A DNA stretch of 64,000 nucleotides. Source: Spirochaetota bacterium. Its GTDB lineage: Bacteria; Spirochaetota; Spirochaetia; Treponematales; Treponemataceae. The stretch spans positions 496,001-560,000 of the forward strand of contig JAEZST010000022.1 in NCBI GenBank assembly GCA_023443865.1, in the 5' to 3' direction. Position 1 is the stretch's first letter. Each line of letters starts with the position of its first letter. Of this stretch, positions 35,297 through 43,492 are shown piece after piece. The notes below the pieces were generated by a model that was given only the letters and a program-made list of their open reading frames with translations, ran no database searches and had not been told where the DNA came from. Made by a program: the position numbers and the translations under genes.

Positions 35297-37045
35297 ATGT
35301 CAAAACCTGAAATAATCAACGCGCTGAAGGGTTATACGCCCAAGGCCTTTCTCAACGATTTGGTAGCGGGCGTTATCGTCGGCGTCGTCGCCTTGCCGCT
35401 GGCCATTGCCTTCGGAATCGCTTCCGGCGTTCCCCCTGCCCGGGGCATTTTCACGGCTGTGGTCGCGGGTTTTATCATATCGGCCCTCGGCGGGTCTCGG
35501 GTTCAAATAGGAGGCCCGACCGGAGCCTTCGTGGTGATCGTGTACGGTATCGTTCGCGACTACGGGTACGACGGGCTTGCCGTCGCGACCATGATGGCCG
35601 GCTTGATGCTCTTTCTCCTCGGGGCCTTTAAGCTGGGCGGACTCATAAAATTTATCCCCTATACGATAATAACCGGCTTTACCGCGGGTATCGCCGTGGT
35701 GATCGCGACGTCACAGATCGGCGATTTCCTTGGCCTAACCCTTCATAACGTGCCCGGAGACTTTGTCGGGAAAATCGGCGCGTACGCCTCGGCGATCGGG
35801 ACCGTGAATCCATGGGCCATCGGAACCGCGGTTCTTACCTTGGCCGTGATTACGGTATGGCCCAAGATCAACCGCCGCGTACCGGGATCGCTGGTGGCCA
35901 TCGTGCTCATAACCGTGCTCGTACTGCTTTTACGGATCCCGGTGGATACCATCGGCTCCCGTTTCGGCTCCATTCCCTCTTCGCTCCCGGTTCCCCGCCT
36001 GCCGGCCCTAAGCTTCGAAAGCATGCGGGCGCTCGTTCCGGCGGCCATTTCCATCGCCGTGCTCGGCGCTATCGAGTCCCTTTTGAGCGCCGTGGTCGCC
36101 GACGGACTGACCGGCACGAAGCACGACTCCGACATGGAGCTTATGGCACAGGGAATCGCGAACCTGGCGAGCCCCCTTTTCGGCGGCATCCCCGCCACGG
36201 GCGCCATCGCGCGCACCGCGACGAACATAAAGAACGGCGGGCGTACCCCGGTCGCGGGCCTTATCCATGCCCTTACCCTGCTTCTCATTTTGGTCGCCCT
36301 CGGGCGCTTCGCGGTTTATATTCCGATGGCTGCCCTCTCGGCCGTCCTCTTTTCGGTCGCCCTGCATATGGCCGGTTTCCCGGCTATCCGCTCGGTTCTC
36401 CGGGGGCAAAAGTCGGATAGCGCCGTCATGATCGCGACCTTCGCCATAACGGTGCTCGTGGACCTTACCGTCGCCATCGAGATCGGTTTAATCCTCGCGG
36501 CCCTGTTCTTTATCAAAAAAATGGGAGACTTGGCCCAGGTAAAGGCCTTCAAAAACGGTTACGATCCCGGGGATCCCGCCGTCCACGACCGCAATTCCCT
36601 GGCCCTTCGAACCGTGCCGGAGGGGGTTCTCGTGTTCGAGATAGAGGGCCCGCTTTTCTTCGGCAGCGTTCAGAAATTCGAGGCGAACGTACTCATGGAC
36701 TCTACCCGGTACCGAGTGTTGGTGCTCCGCATGCGAAGCACCATCTACCTCGACGCGGGCGGCCTCCACGTGCTCGAACAGCTCTGGATGGACTGCCAAA
36801 AAAAGAATATTATGCTCCTTATCTCCGATATCCATACCCAGCCCTACCTTCTCGCCAAGAAGTCCGGGCTGGAGAAGACGGTCGGAACCGATAATATCTT
36901 CGGGAATCTCGACGACGCCCTCGCGCGGGCTTCGGAGATACTCGGAGTCCCCTATGTACCAGTAAGCCATGAACCTACCGTGACGAGGGAACGAGAAAAA
37001 AATGGAAACAAAAACGAATTTGATTCATCTGGAGGGCCTCGGTAA
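35297..37045 (+). CDS. SulP-family anion transporter with STAS domain
   Basis: A 582-residue SLC26/SulP transporter. The membrane part (about 20-430) begins FLNDLVAGVIVGVVALPLAI, with GGSRVQIGGPTGAFVVIV and the signature GGIPATGAIARTATNIKNGG; the cytoplasmic STAS domain (about 450-555) follows. Family members carry sulfate, bicarbonate or C4-dicarboxylates, and the substrate is not readable here. The last 44 bases overlap the start of the ABC ATPase gene in another frame, so they are probably co-translated. Confidence 0.9.
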   Translation: MSKPEIINALKGYTPKAFLNDLVAGVIVGVVALPLAIAFGIASGVPPARGIFTAVVAGFIISALGGSRVQIGGPTGAFVVIVYGIVRDYGYDGLAVATMMAGLMLFLLGAFKLGGLIKFIPYTIITGFTAGIAVVIATSQIGDFLGLTLHNVPGDFVGKIGAYASAIGTVNPWAIGTAVLTLAVITVWPKINRRVPGSLVAIVLITVLVLLLRIPVDTIGSRFGSIPSSLPVPRLPALSFESMRALVPAAISIAVLGAIESLLSAVVADGLTGTKHDSDMELMAQGIANLASPLFGGIPATGAIARTATNIKNGGRTPVAGLIHALTLLLILVALGRFAVYIPMAALSAVLFSVALHMAGFPAIRSVLRGQKSDSAVMIATFAITVLVDLTVAIEIGLILAALFFIKKMGDLAQVKAFKNGYDPGDPAVHDRNSLALRTVPEGVLVFEIEGPLFFGSVQKFEANVLMDSTRYRVLVLRMRSTIYLDAGGLHVLEQLWMDCQKKNIMLLISDIHTQPYLLAKKSGLEKTVGTDNIFGNLDDALARASEILGVPYVPVSHEPTVTREREKNGNKNEFDSSGGPR

Positions 37046-38057
37046 GCATTTCCGGGTCCTTAATCGGCGGGAGGGCCTCGGCGGGGCCCTCTTGGATCTC
37101 TTTTCGCGGAATTACCGCACCATAAAGGCCGTTGACGGGCTTTCCCTCGACATCGGCGCGGGGGAGATCGTCGGGTTTCTCGGGCCGAACGGGGCGGGAA
37201 AATCCACGACGATAAAGATGATGACCGGCGTGCTTTCCCCGACCATGGGCGACGTAACGGTCAACGGCATGAACCCCTTTCGGGAGAGAATCCGTTTCGT
37301 GCGCGGCATCGGCGTGGTCTTCGGTCAGCGAACCCAGCTGTGGTGGGAGCTCCCGGTTAGGGAAAGCTTCCGGCTCCTCAAGGAAATTTTCGCCATACCC
37401 GCGGAAACCTACGAGCGGAACCTGAAACGGTTCGAGGAGCTCGTGCACCTTGACCGGCTCTACGGCCAACAGGTGCGCAACCTCTCCCTCGGGCAGCGCA
37501 TGCTCTGCGATATCGCGGCGAGTTTTCTCCACGATCCTTCCATCATATTCCTGGACGAACCCACCATCGGGCTCGACGTTGCCGTGAAGGCGCAGATTCG
37601 CACCCTGATCCGGGAATTGAACCGCGAGAAGGGCACGACGATAATCCTGACTACCCACGATATCGGCGACGTGGAAGCCCTGTGCAAGCGCATCGTCCTT
37701 ATCGACAAGGGGCGGCTCATTTACGACGGCGCCACTGAATCCTTCAACCGGCTTTTCGGCAGTTATCGGACGCTCCGCCTGCTCGCCCGGGAAGGGGAGA
37801 CCGACTCCATGCTCGATCTCCTGCCGACCGTTACCGAGCGGTTCGCCGTTTCCTCCATAGATACCGAAAACGCCGCGAGCCAATGGTTTTCCGTCACCAT
37901 CGACCAGGAAAAAACCAATCTCTCCGACGTGCTTTCCTGGGCGCTTACGAGCCTTCCCGTCCGTGACGTGAAGATTCAGGAGATCAGCACCGAATCGGTG
38001 ATCGCCAAGGTGTACGCCGGAGGATTGGCTCCGAACGCCGAAGGGGGGCCGGCATGA
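37002..38057 (+). CDS. ABC transporter ATP-binding protein (ABC-2 exporter type)
   Basis: A 351-residue ATPase with Walker A GPNGAGKST, Q-loop, signature LSLGQRM, Walker B IIFLDEPTIGLD and the switch His in LTTHDIGD. A C-terminal region of about 100 residues (from 250) resembles the accessory domain of drug or lipid exporter ATPases. FGQRTQLWWELPVRES after Walker A is characteristic of the group working with paired ABC-2 permeases. It overlaps the first permease gene by ATGA. Substrate unknown; export is inferred from the family. Confidence 0.93.
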   Translation: METKTNLIHLEGLGKHFRVLNRREGLGGALLDLFSRNYRTIKAVDGLSLDIGAGEIVGFLGPNGAGKSTTIKMMTGVLSPTMGDVTVNGMNPFRERIRFVRGIGVVFGQRTQLWWELPVRESFRLLKEIFAIPAETYERNLKRFEELVHLDRLYGQQVRNLSLGQRMLCDIAASFLHDPSIIFLDEPTIGLDVAVKAQIRTLIRELNREKGTTIILTTHDIGDVEALCKRIVLIDKGRLIYDGATESFNRLFGSYRTLRLLAREGETDSMLDLLPTVTERFAVSSIDTENAASQWFSVTIDQEKTNLSDVLSWALTSLPVRDVKIQEISTESVIAKVYAGGLAPNAEGGPA

Positions 38058-38863
38058 GCGGATACCGTATGGTGATCGCGAATCAGCTGAAAAGCACCTT
38101 TACGTACCGGGCCCACGTGCTCTTCCAGATTTTGGCCAGCGCCGCGGCCATAGCCATTCAGTTTTTCCTGTGGCGGGCGGTCTATTCCGCCGTGGAAGGC
38201 GGGGTGGACTCGGGCTTGATCCGGGGCATGAGCTTCAACCAAACCTTTCTCTACGTTTCCCTCGCCGCGACCATGGGCGTGCTCATGCGCACCTGGATAG
38301 ACTGGGAAATCAACGGGCAGATCCGCTCGGGCGATATCGTCATGTTTTTCTTTAAGCCCGTGGACTACCACGCCCTCATGTTTTCGAGCGCCATTGGCTT
38401 TATGGCCGGGAATTTCCTCACCATCACCGTACCCGGCGCCCTGGTCATTTTCCTCGTTCTCGGGGCGAAGGTCGCCCTGGGCTGGAACCTGCTCTTCTTC
38501 GCCCTGACCCTGATCGGGTCCTGCCTGCTCTCCTTTCTTTTCGATTTCTTCATCGGCACGACCTGTTTTTGGACCCAGTCCATCTGGGGCATCAGCGCGG
38601 CGAAAGAGGTCGTGATCCTCTTTCTCTCCGGCGCCCTCATTCCCCTCCAGTTTTACCCCGACGGCTTCATGAGCGTGGCGAGGTGGCTGCCCTTCCCGTA
38701 TATGTACAACCTTCCCCTTACCATCTTAACCGGGACGGGGGCGTTCTCCGCCGATTGGGTGCGGGGAACGCTTATTCAATTGTTCTGGGTAGTCGCGGTC
38801 TTTCTGCTGGTTCGCGGCTATTACCGCTTTTCCCTGCGAAAGCTCGTGGTAAACGGGGGTTGA
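38054..38863 (+). CDS. ABC-2 type permease, first subunit
   Basis: A 269-residue membrane protein with about six helices and no binding-protein motif. It begins MSGYRMVIANQLKSTFTYRA, typical of the ABC-2 permeases (DUF990 type) that come in pairs behind one ATPase. The start overlaps the ATPase stop (ATGA). The second permease follows after five bases. Confidence 0.85.
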   Translation: MSGYRMVIANQLKSTFTYRAHVLFQILASAAAIAIQFFLWRAVYSAVEGGVDSGLIRGMSFNQTFLYVSLAATMGVLMRTWIDWEINGQIRSGDIVMFFFKPVDYHALMFSSAIGFMAGNFLTITVPGALVIFLVLGAKVALGWNLLFFALTLIGSCLLSFLFDFFIGTTCFWTQSIWGISAAKEVVILFLSGALIPLQFYPDGFMSVARWLPFPYMYNLPLTILTGTGAFSADWVRGTLIQLFWVVAVFLLVRGYYRFSLRKLVVNGG

Positions 38864-38868
38864 TACAG

Positions 38869-39666
38869 ATGAGAAACGCTTTGTTTTATCCCCGGCTTTA
38901 CGGGATACTGGTCGGCCGCTACATTCAAAGCCGCATGCAATACCGGTTCGACTTCGTGGTTTCCACGTTGAGCATGGCCCTATCCACCCTGACGGGGTTC
39001 GTGGGCTTGAGGATTCTCATGTCAAACCTGCCCCTTCTCGCGGGTTGGCGGTTCGAGGAGCTCGTGTTCATCTACTCGTTCTCCATTCTCGCCCAGGCGC
39101 CGCTGCAGATCTGCTTTGACCATATCTGGCAGCTCCGCAATCACGTTAACCAGGGAACCTTTATCAAGTACTACTTTAAGCCGATCAACTCGCTTTTTTA
39201 CTACATCAGCGAGATGGTGGACCTCAAGGGCTTCGGTCAGTTGGCGCTCGGCCTCACCATGTTCGTCTGGTCGTCGGCCGCCCTCGGCATTCATTGGACG
39301 TTGGCCAGGATCGCCTTTTTCCCCTTCCTGCTCGCGGGCTCGTCCCTGACCCTCATATCCCTCATGCTTATCGCGGCATCGGGCTGTTTTTGGGTTAAGG
39401 ATTCGTTTTCGATCCTTTCGTTCATCAATAGTTTCCGCGAGCATACCCGATACCCCTTAGATATCTACAATCTGGTCTTCCGGGTGTTCTTTACGTGGAT
39501 CCTTCCGATCGGCTTTATCGCCTTCTATCCGAGCCAGTTTTTCCTTCGCGATATGCCCCTAAACGCCGCCGCCTTTTTATCCCCGGCGGTCGGCATCGCC
39601 TTTTTCGCGCTCGCGCTCGCGGTCTGGAAGGCCGGCATGAGGGCCTGGGGCGGTACGGGAAGCTGA
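38869..39666 (+). CDS. ABC-2 type permease, second subunit
   Basis: A 265-residue membrane protein with about six helices, including the conserved stretch GTFIKYYFKPINSLFYYISE, and a similar plan to the first permease. Start taken at 38869 (MRNALFYPRLYGILVGRYIQ); in-frame upstream sequence lies within the first permease and has no coding character. With the ATPase and the other permease it makes a complete heteromeric exporter. It converges on queH, 21 bases away, without a clear terminator. Confidence 0.85.
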   Translation: MRNALFYPRLYGILVGRYIQSRMQYRFDFVVSTLSMALSTLTGFVGLRILMSNLPLLAGWRFEELVFIYSFSILAQAPLQICFDHIWQLRNHVNQGTFIKYYFKPINSLFYYISEMVDLKGFGQLALGLTMFVWSSAALGIHWTLARIAFFPFLLAGSSLTLISLMLIAASGCFWVKDSFSILSFINSFREHTRYPLDIYNLVFRVFFTWILPIGFIAFYPSQFFLRDMPLNAAAFLSPAVGIAFFALALAVWKAGMRAWGGTGS

Positions 39667-39687
39667 CTTTTTTTTGAGGGATCTCTC

Positions 39688-40356
39688 TCAGTCCGGGAGC
39701 GCGTCCCGTTCCGCCCGTCTTTTCTCGGCGGCGACTCGGGAGTACGTGCAACCGCAATATTCCTGCCGGTACAGGCAGTATTCCCGGCTCAACTCGATGG
39801 AACGGCGGTAACCGTCCCTCTTCTTAAAGTCCGAGGGGAGCCAGCGCGCTCCGTAGGTCTCCGCCGCGGCAAAGCCCAACCGGTTTATCCGCGCCGCGTC
39901 CTTCAGGGGACTGACCGAAAGCGTGGTGGCGAAATACGCGAAGCCCCGGTCGGCGGCCTCTTTCGCCGTCCGGTTTATGCGCAGGGCGTAACAGGCGGTA
40001 CAGCGCTCTCCGCCTTCGGGCTCTCCGGCCATACCCCGGGCGAACGCGAGAAAATCCTCGCTCTCGTACTCCCCCGCCAAAAAGGCGACGGGAAGCGGGG
40101 TTTCCATTTCTTCCAAAAGCCGCCGCTGTTCAGCGGCGCGTTTCTCGTATTCGTCCCGCTCGTCGATATTGGGATTGTAATAAAAGACGGTGATCCTGAA
40201 ATGCCGGCTCAGCCGCTCGATGACCGAGGAACTGCAGGGACCGCAACAGGAATGCAGGAGCAGGCTCGGGGTCCCCGGTACGCCGTTTTCCCCGCGCTCG
40301 AGCCCCCCGATCATCCGTTCCATCTCGCGCTGCCAATTGGTCGCCCGCTCGCTCAC
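39688..40356 (-). CDS. queH: Epoxyqueuosine reductase QueH
   Basis: A 222-residue iron-sulfur enzyme for the last step of queuosine synthesis in tRNA, unrelated to QueG. It keeps the adjacent Cys pair in LLLHSCCGPCSS, ERCTACYALR and the C-terminal YRQEYCGCTYS. It starts with GTG (40356), overlapping the DHH gene stop (GTGA). With FolE2 at the left edge, part of the queuosine route is represented in this window. Confidence 0.92.
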   Translation of the reverse strand: MSERATNWQREMERMIGGLERGENGVPGTPSLLLHSCCGPCSSSVIERLSRHFRITVFYYNPNIDERDEYEKRAAEQRRLLEEMETPLPVAFLAGEYESEDFLAFARGMAGEPEGGERCTACYALRINRTAKEAADRGFAYFATTLSVSPLKDAARINRLGFAAAETYGARWLPSDFKKRDGYRRSIELSREYCLYRQEYCGCTYSRVAAEKRRAERDALPD

Positions 40357-41528
40357 GGGTTTAGATCCTCAAGCCGCTGACAGAGGTTGGCCGCGAAACC
40401 GTGCAGGTCGTCGATCTGGTTCGAGGGTACCCGAAACCCGATGGCTCCGGGGTGCCCGCCGCCGTCGGTTATTTCAAGATCGAGTAAAATACTCCGTAAA
40501 TCGATCCCTGAAACGTCGCGGGAAACGCGGATCCTGAATTGGACCAATGCCGAAACGTCCGGCTTATCGTAATAGACCGTGAGTCCGAAGGTCCCCGATT
40601 TTTCCGCGAGAAAATCGGTGGCCGATTTTATGACCTTCACGAAGAGGCTGTAGTCCACTCGATTCAGGTAGTTCCAGGACTCTTCCTCGTTCAGTATGAG
40701 ATACCCCACGGATTTGGAAAAATGCGAATGCTCGAGAATGGACTGATATAAGTCCTTTTCCTCTACGGTAAGCGACTGGAGCGACTTAAAGATATCGTCC
40801 ATATTGGAGTAGTTACCGCTGTTTTTCCGGAACGATTTCCTGAGCACCTGGGCAAAGCGGTTGGTTAAGAAATTGTAGAAGAAAACGTCCCGGTTCCTCT
40901 TTAGGGTAAGGCCGAAACAGGTATCGCCGATAATGCCGGTCAGCATGGAAAGCACCAGATTGCGGGAGAACATCTCGGTAATGCCGTGCGTTTTCATGAT
41001 ATCGTCCCTGCGGCATATCTTGAGGGTAAAAATAGCCAGGAGTTCGCAGGTACTCGTTCCCTGATCCACGAGCCGCAGTCCCTCGGAGCCGCACCAGGTC
41101 GCGTCCGCGGATAGGTGATGGTCAAACTCTATAACCGGATAGCGGCCCGATTCTACCTGCCTGCGGATGGCGTCGCCCATTTCGACCATGTCGGGTTTGG
41201 GAGTATCGAGAATGCATATCACGTCGGGACGCTCGGGAGCCCATTCGGGATCGCGAATGACGGGAATGCCGTTATACGAGCAGATGTTCATCAGGTACGC
41301 CAGCTGGTCCGGGACGCTTTCCTTGATGTATATGGTAACGTTTTTGCGGAATTTCAGGAGGATGAGGGCCATGGAAACCAGGGAGGATATACAGTCTTCG
41401 TCCGGCAACTCATGTCCCAGGAGAAGAAAATCGGACCGTTCCATAATCAACCGCAATATCCTGTCTATGGTGCGTTGCCGTTCCGGCAGGGTCTTAAATG
41501 GATATTTGCGATGATCCGTATCGATCAC
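40353..41528 (-). CDS. DHH-family phosphoesterase (NrnA/oligoribonuclease-like)
   Basis: A 391-residue DHH/DHHA1 protein. The metal motifs are GHELPDEDCISS (variant of the usual PDGDA motif), ILDTPKPD and VIEFDHHLSAD; the DHHA1 domain has GGGHPGAIGFRV. Such proteins degrade nanoRNA, pAp or cyclic dinucleotide products. An unusually long middle section (about 190-290) separates the two domains. Start is GTG at 41528, with AGGAAGG just upstream; a TATAAT lies in the gap to dapB on the minus strand. The exact substrate is unclear. Confidence 0.82.
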   Translation of the reverse strand: MIDTDHRKYPFKTLPERQRTIDRILRLIMERSDFLLLGHELPDEDCISSLVSMALILLKFRKNVTIYIKESVPDQLAYLMNICSYNGIPVIRDPEWAPERPDVICILDTPKPDMVEMGDAIRRQVESGRYPVIEFDHHLSADATWCGSEGLRLVDQGTSTCELLAIFTLKICRRDDIMKTHGITEMFSRNLVLSMLTGIIGDTCFGLTLKRNRDVFFYNFLTNRFAQVLRKSFRKNSGNYSNMDDIFKSLQSLTVEEKDLYQSILEHSHFSKSVGYLILNEEESWNYLNRVDYSLFVKVIKSATDFLAEKSGTFGLTVYYDKPDVSALVQFRIRVSRDVSGIDLRSILLDLEITDGGGHPGAIGFRVPSNQIDDLHGFAANLCQRLEDLNP

Positions 41529-41622
41529 TTCCCTTCCTCTCGTAACTATCGTCCTTCCAATATATCAGATTATAAACGGTCCAAGACGAAAAAAAAGCCC
41601 TTTCCGTCATATTTTCGTTTCC

Positions 41623-41651
41623 TTGACATCCGGAGGATATAATCCTATTTT
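41623..41651 (+). promoter_or_regulatory. Promoter of the dapB-like gene
   Basis: TTGACA (41623-41628), 17-base spacer, TATTTT (41646-41651). Confidence 0.7.
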
Positions 41652-41691
41652 GTAAGGCATACCGCTATTGCGATAAAAGTGAGGTAGTTTA

Positions 41692-42468
41692 TTGAAGGTA
41701 GGTTTATTTGGATTCGGCCGTACGGGCCACGACGTGGCGGAAGAGATCATTAACGACCCCGACTGCGAGTTGGTATGGGTCGTGCGAAAGAGTCACGAGA
41801 AGAACCATCAGTACGCCAGCGATTTTTTGGGCCATCCAGAAAGCCCACAGGGCGAGTTCTTCTGCATGGAAGAAGCCATGGATCCCGATTTTTTCAAAAA
41901 ACATCCCGTAGACGTGATTATCGATTTTTCGTCTCCGCAAGGGCTGTACGAGTACGCCCGGGCGGCCGATGAAGGCATCCATATCGTCTCCGCGATTTCC
42001 CATTACGAAAAGAAGGAAATCGATTTTTTGAAACAATTGTCGACCAAAACGGTGGTATTACACTCCGCGAATATTACCCTTGGCATCAATTTCCTGCTGG
42101 TAGCGTCCCAAATTCTTCAGCAAATAGTCCCGAACGCGGATATCGAGGTGATCGAGGAACATTTTAGGGAAAAACGGGGCAAATCGGGTTCGGCGCTGAA
42201 AATCGCGCAAAAACTGGGCCTTGATCCGGTCGAGCACGTCAATTCGATCAGGGTCGGCGGTATCGTCGGCAAACATGAGGTGGTCTTTGGCCTTCCGAAC
42301 CAGACTATCCGCATCACCCACGACGCGATTTCCCGGAAGGCTTTCGGCGCCGGCGCCCTTTTCGCGGCCCGTGCCCTCGCGACGGAAAAGACCGGTTTTT
42401 TTACCATGGAAGAGCTCATGAGAAAGGCGTTCTTTAATAATATCGCCGTCAATTCCCTCTTACAGTAA
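41692..42468 (+). CDS. dapB: 4-hydroxy-tetrahydrodipicolinate reductase-like protein
   Basis: A 258-residue NAD(P)-binding protein starting with TTG (41692) after GAGG. The nucleotide motif is VGLFGFGRTGHDV, then DVIIDFSSPQGLYEYA and SANITLGINFLLVASQIL, all in DapB order. The catalytic block, HHRHKVDAPSGTA in Escherichia coli, is here EHFREKRGKSGSA: the first His and the Lys remain, the second His is Phe and DAP is changed. It is probably DapB or a close relative; a different substrate is possible because treponemal peptidoglycan contains ornithine instead of diaminopimelate. Confidence 0.72.
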   Translation: MKVGLFGFGRTGHDVAEEIINDPDCELVWVVRKSHEKNHQYASDFLGHPESPQGEFFCMEEAMDPDFFKKHPVDVIIDFSSPQGLYEYARAADEGIHIVSAISHYEKKEIDFLKQLSTKTVVLHSANITLGINFLLVASQILQQIVPNADIEVIEEHFREKRGKSGSALKIAQKLGLDPVEHVNSIRVGGIVGKHEVVFGLPNQTIRITHDAISRKAFGAGALFAARALATEKTGFFTMEELMRKAFFNNIAVNSLLQ

Positions 42469-42543
42469 CAGTGACCCTCGGCGCCCCGCTGCGGGCGCCT
42501 CGTTTCCCCCGCTCACGCTCCCCTCGCGCCTTTCCTTTTTTCG

Positions 42544-42573
42544 TTGACGGTATTCTTTAATAGGGTTTAAGAT
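42544..42573 (+). promoter_or_regulatory. Promoter of the TetR-symporter operon
   Basis: TTGACG (42544-42549), 18-base spacer, TAAGAT (42568-42573). Transcription would begin near 42580, just before the paired operators. Confidence 0.55.
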
Positions 42574-42597
42574 ACTGCACCGGGCTTACGCTAAAAA

Positions 42598-42632
42598 CCG
42601 ACTATGCGGTCGGAAACCGACCGAAGAGTCGG
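42598..42632. promoter_or_regulatory. Two tandem TetR-type operators
   Basis: Two copies of CCGAC-N6-GTCGG (42598-42613 and 42617-42632), centres 19 bases apart, lie between the predicted transcription start and the tetR start codon. This fits autorepression by two dimers. Confidence 0.7.
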
Positions 42633-42642
42633 ATGGAGATTC

Positions 42643-43260
42643 ATGAAAGACACTTTTTTTCATCTTGAGGAATCGAAACGAGTACGCGTTATCGGGGCTG
42701 CCATGGCGGAATTCGCGGAGAAGGGCTTTGACCGCGCTTCGCTTGATTCCATCGTCCGCCGCGCCAGTATCTCGAAGGGGGGGCTATATGAGTACATCGA
42801 TACCAAGGAAGACCTTTTCGATTACGCGCTGCAGTGGGCCCATGACCGGATGGGAGAGCACATTACCGCGAACCGGCCGGAGTCGGGCTTTCCCAGCGAC
42901 CCCGTTTCCCGCGCGCTTTTCATCGCCGGCGTGGCGGTAGAGTTCTATCTGAAAGAGACCGAATGCATCGCCTTTCTGGGGGCGGCCGCAGTGACGGAGA
43001 ACCCCTCCATGCGGCAACTTGCCCGTAAGGCCTTTGAATCGTATTTCGACGGCCTTTTTTCCGACTGCGACTTTACGCCGTTCCGTTTCCCGCGGGATAG
43101 GATTATCGCCATTTTGCGCTGGATCCTGGAAAAAACCCGGAACGAGTTTATGGATACCCTCCGCGAAACCCGGGACGCGGCTTCATGCAGGGGCGCCTAC
43201 CTCGCGGAATGGGACTTTTTCGCGTCCGCGATACGATCGGGGATTTACCGGGGCGACTGA
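42643..43260 (+). CDS. TetR/AcrR-family transcriptional regulator
   Basis: A 205-residue repressor. The N-terminal helix-turn-helix is clear: RVIGAAMAEFAEKGFDRASL followed by SIVRRASISKGGLYEYIDTK. The C-terminal ligand domain (about 55-205) is unique to the protein. The start at 42643 was chosen over the ATG at 42604 because the latter lies inside the operator and TGGAG precedes the former. The symporter pair follows 46 bases later, so it likely controls that gene as well as itself; the ligand may be the transported solute. Confidence 0.88.
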   Translation: MKDTFFHLEESKRVRVIGAAMAEFAEKGFDRASLDSIVRRASISKGGLYEYIDTKEDLFDYALQWAHDRMGEHITANRPESGFPSDPVSRALFIAGVAVEFYLKETECIAFLGAAAVTENPSMRQLARKAFESYFDGLFSDCDFTPFRFPRDRIIAILRWILEKTRNEFMDTLRETRDAASCRGAYLAEWDFFASAIRSGIYRGD

Positions 43261-43306
43261 GGGTCGTTCGGCCGGGTAAACGGATATAAACGGGAAAGGA
43301 GCGGAT

Positions 43307-43492
43307 ATGTTGGGATTCGGAGATGTCTGGGTGTTCCTCGGGTACGCCCTAACGGTAGGCGCGGCCGCTTTATGCGTCGTGTACGGCATTATGAACTGGA
43401 ATAAGCCGAAGGAAAACGAGCCGAACGAGATTCGGGAAGAAGCCGAATGGGAGTCCAAAGATCCCGAATTGAACGAAGGAGACGCCAAATGA
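43307..43492 (+). CDS. Small membrane protein, symporter accessory subunit
   Basis: A 61-residue protein: one transmembrane helix (about 8-30; FLGYALTVGAAALCVVYGIM) followed by an acidic, hydrophilic tail. The AAAGGAG ribosome site is strong. It overlaps the symporter start by four bases (ATGA). Small one-helix proteins of this design are found directly upstream of SSS-family symporters in many bacteria and are probably subunits needed for their assembly. Confidence 0.8.
   Translation: MLGFGDVWVFLGYALTVGAAALCVVYGIMNWNKPKENEPNEIREEAEWESKDPELNEGDAK

Noticed and set aside
42604..42642. Upstream ATG for the TetR regulator
   Set aside because: It falls within the operator palindromes and has no ribosome site; the added residues are not family-like.
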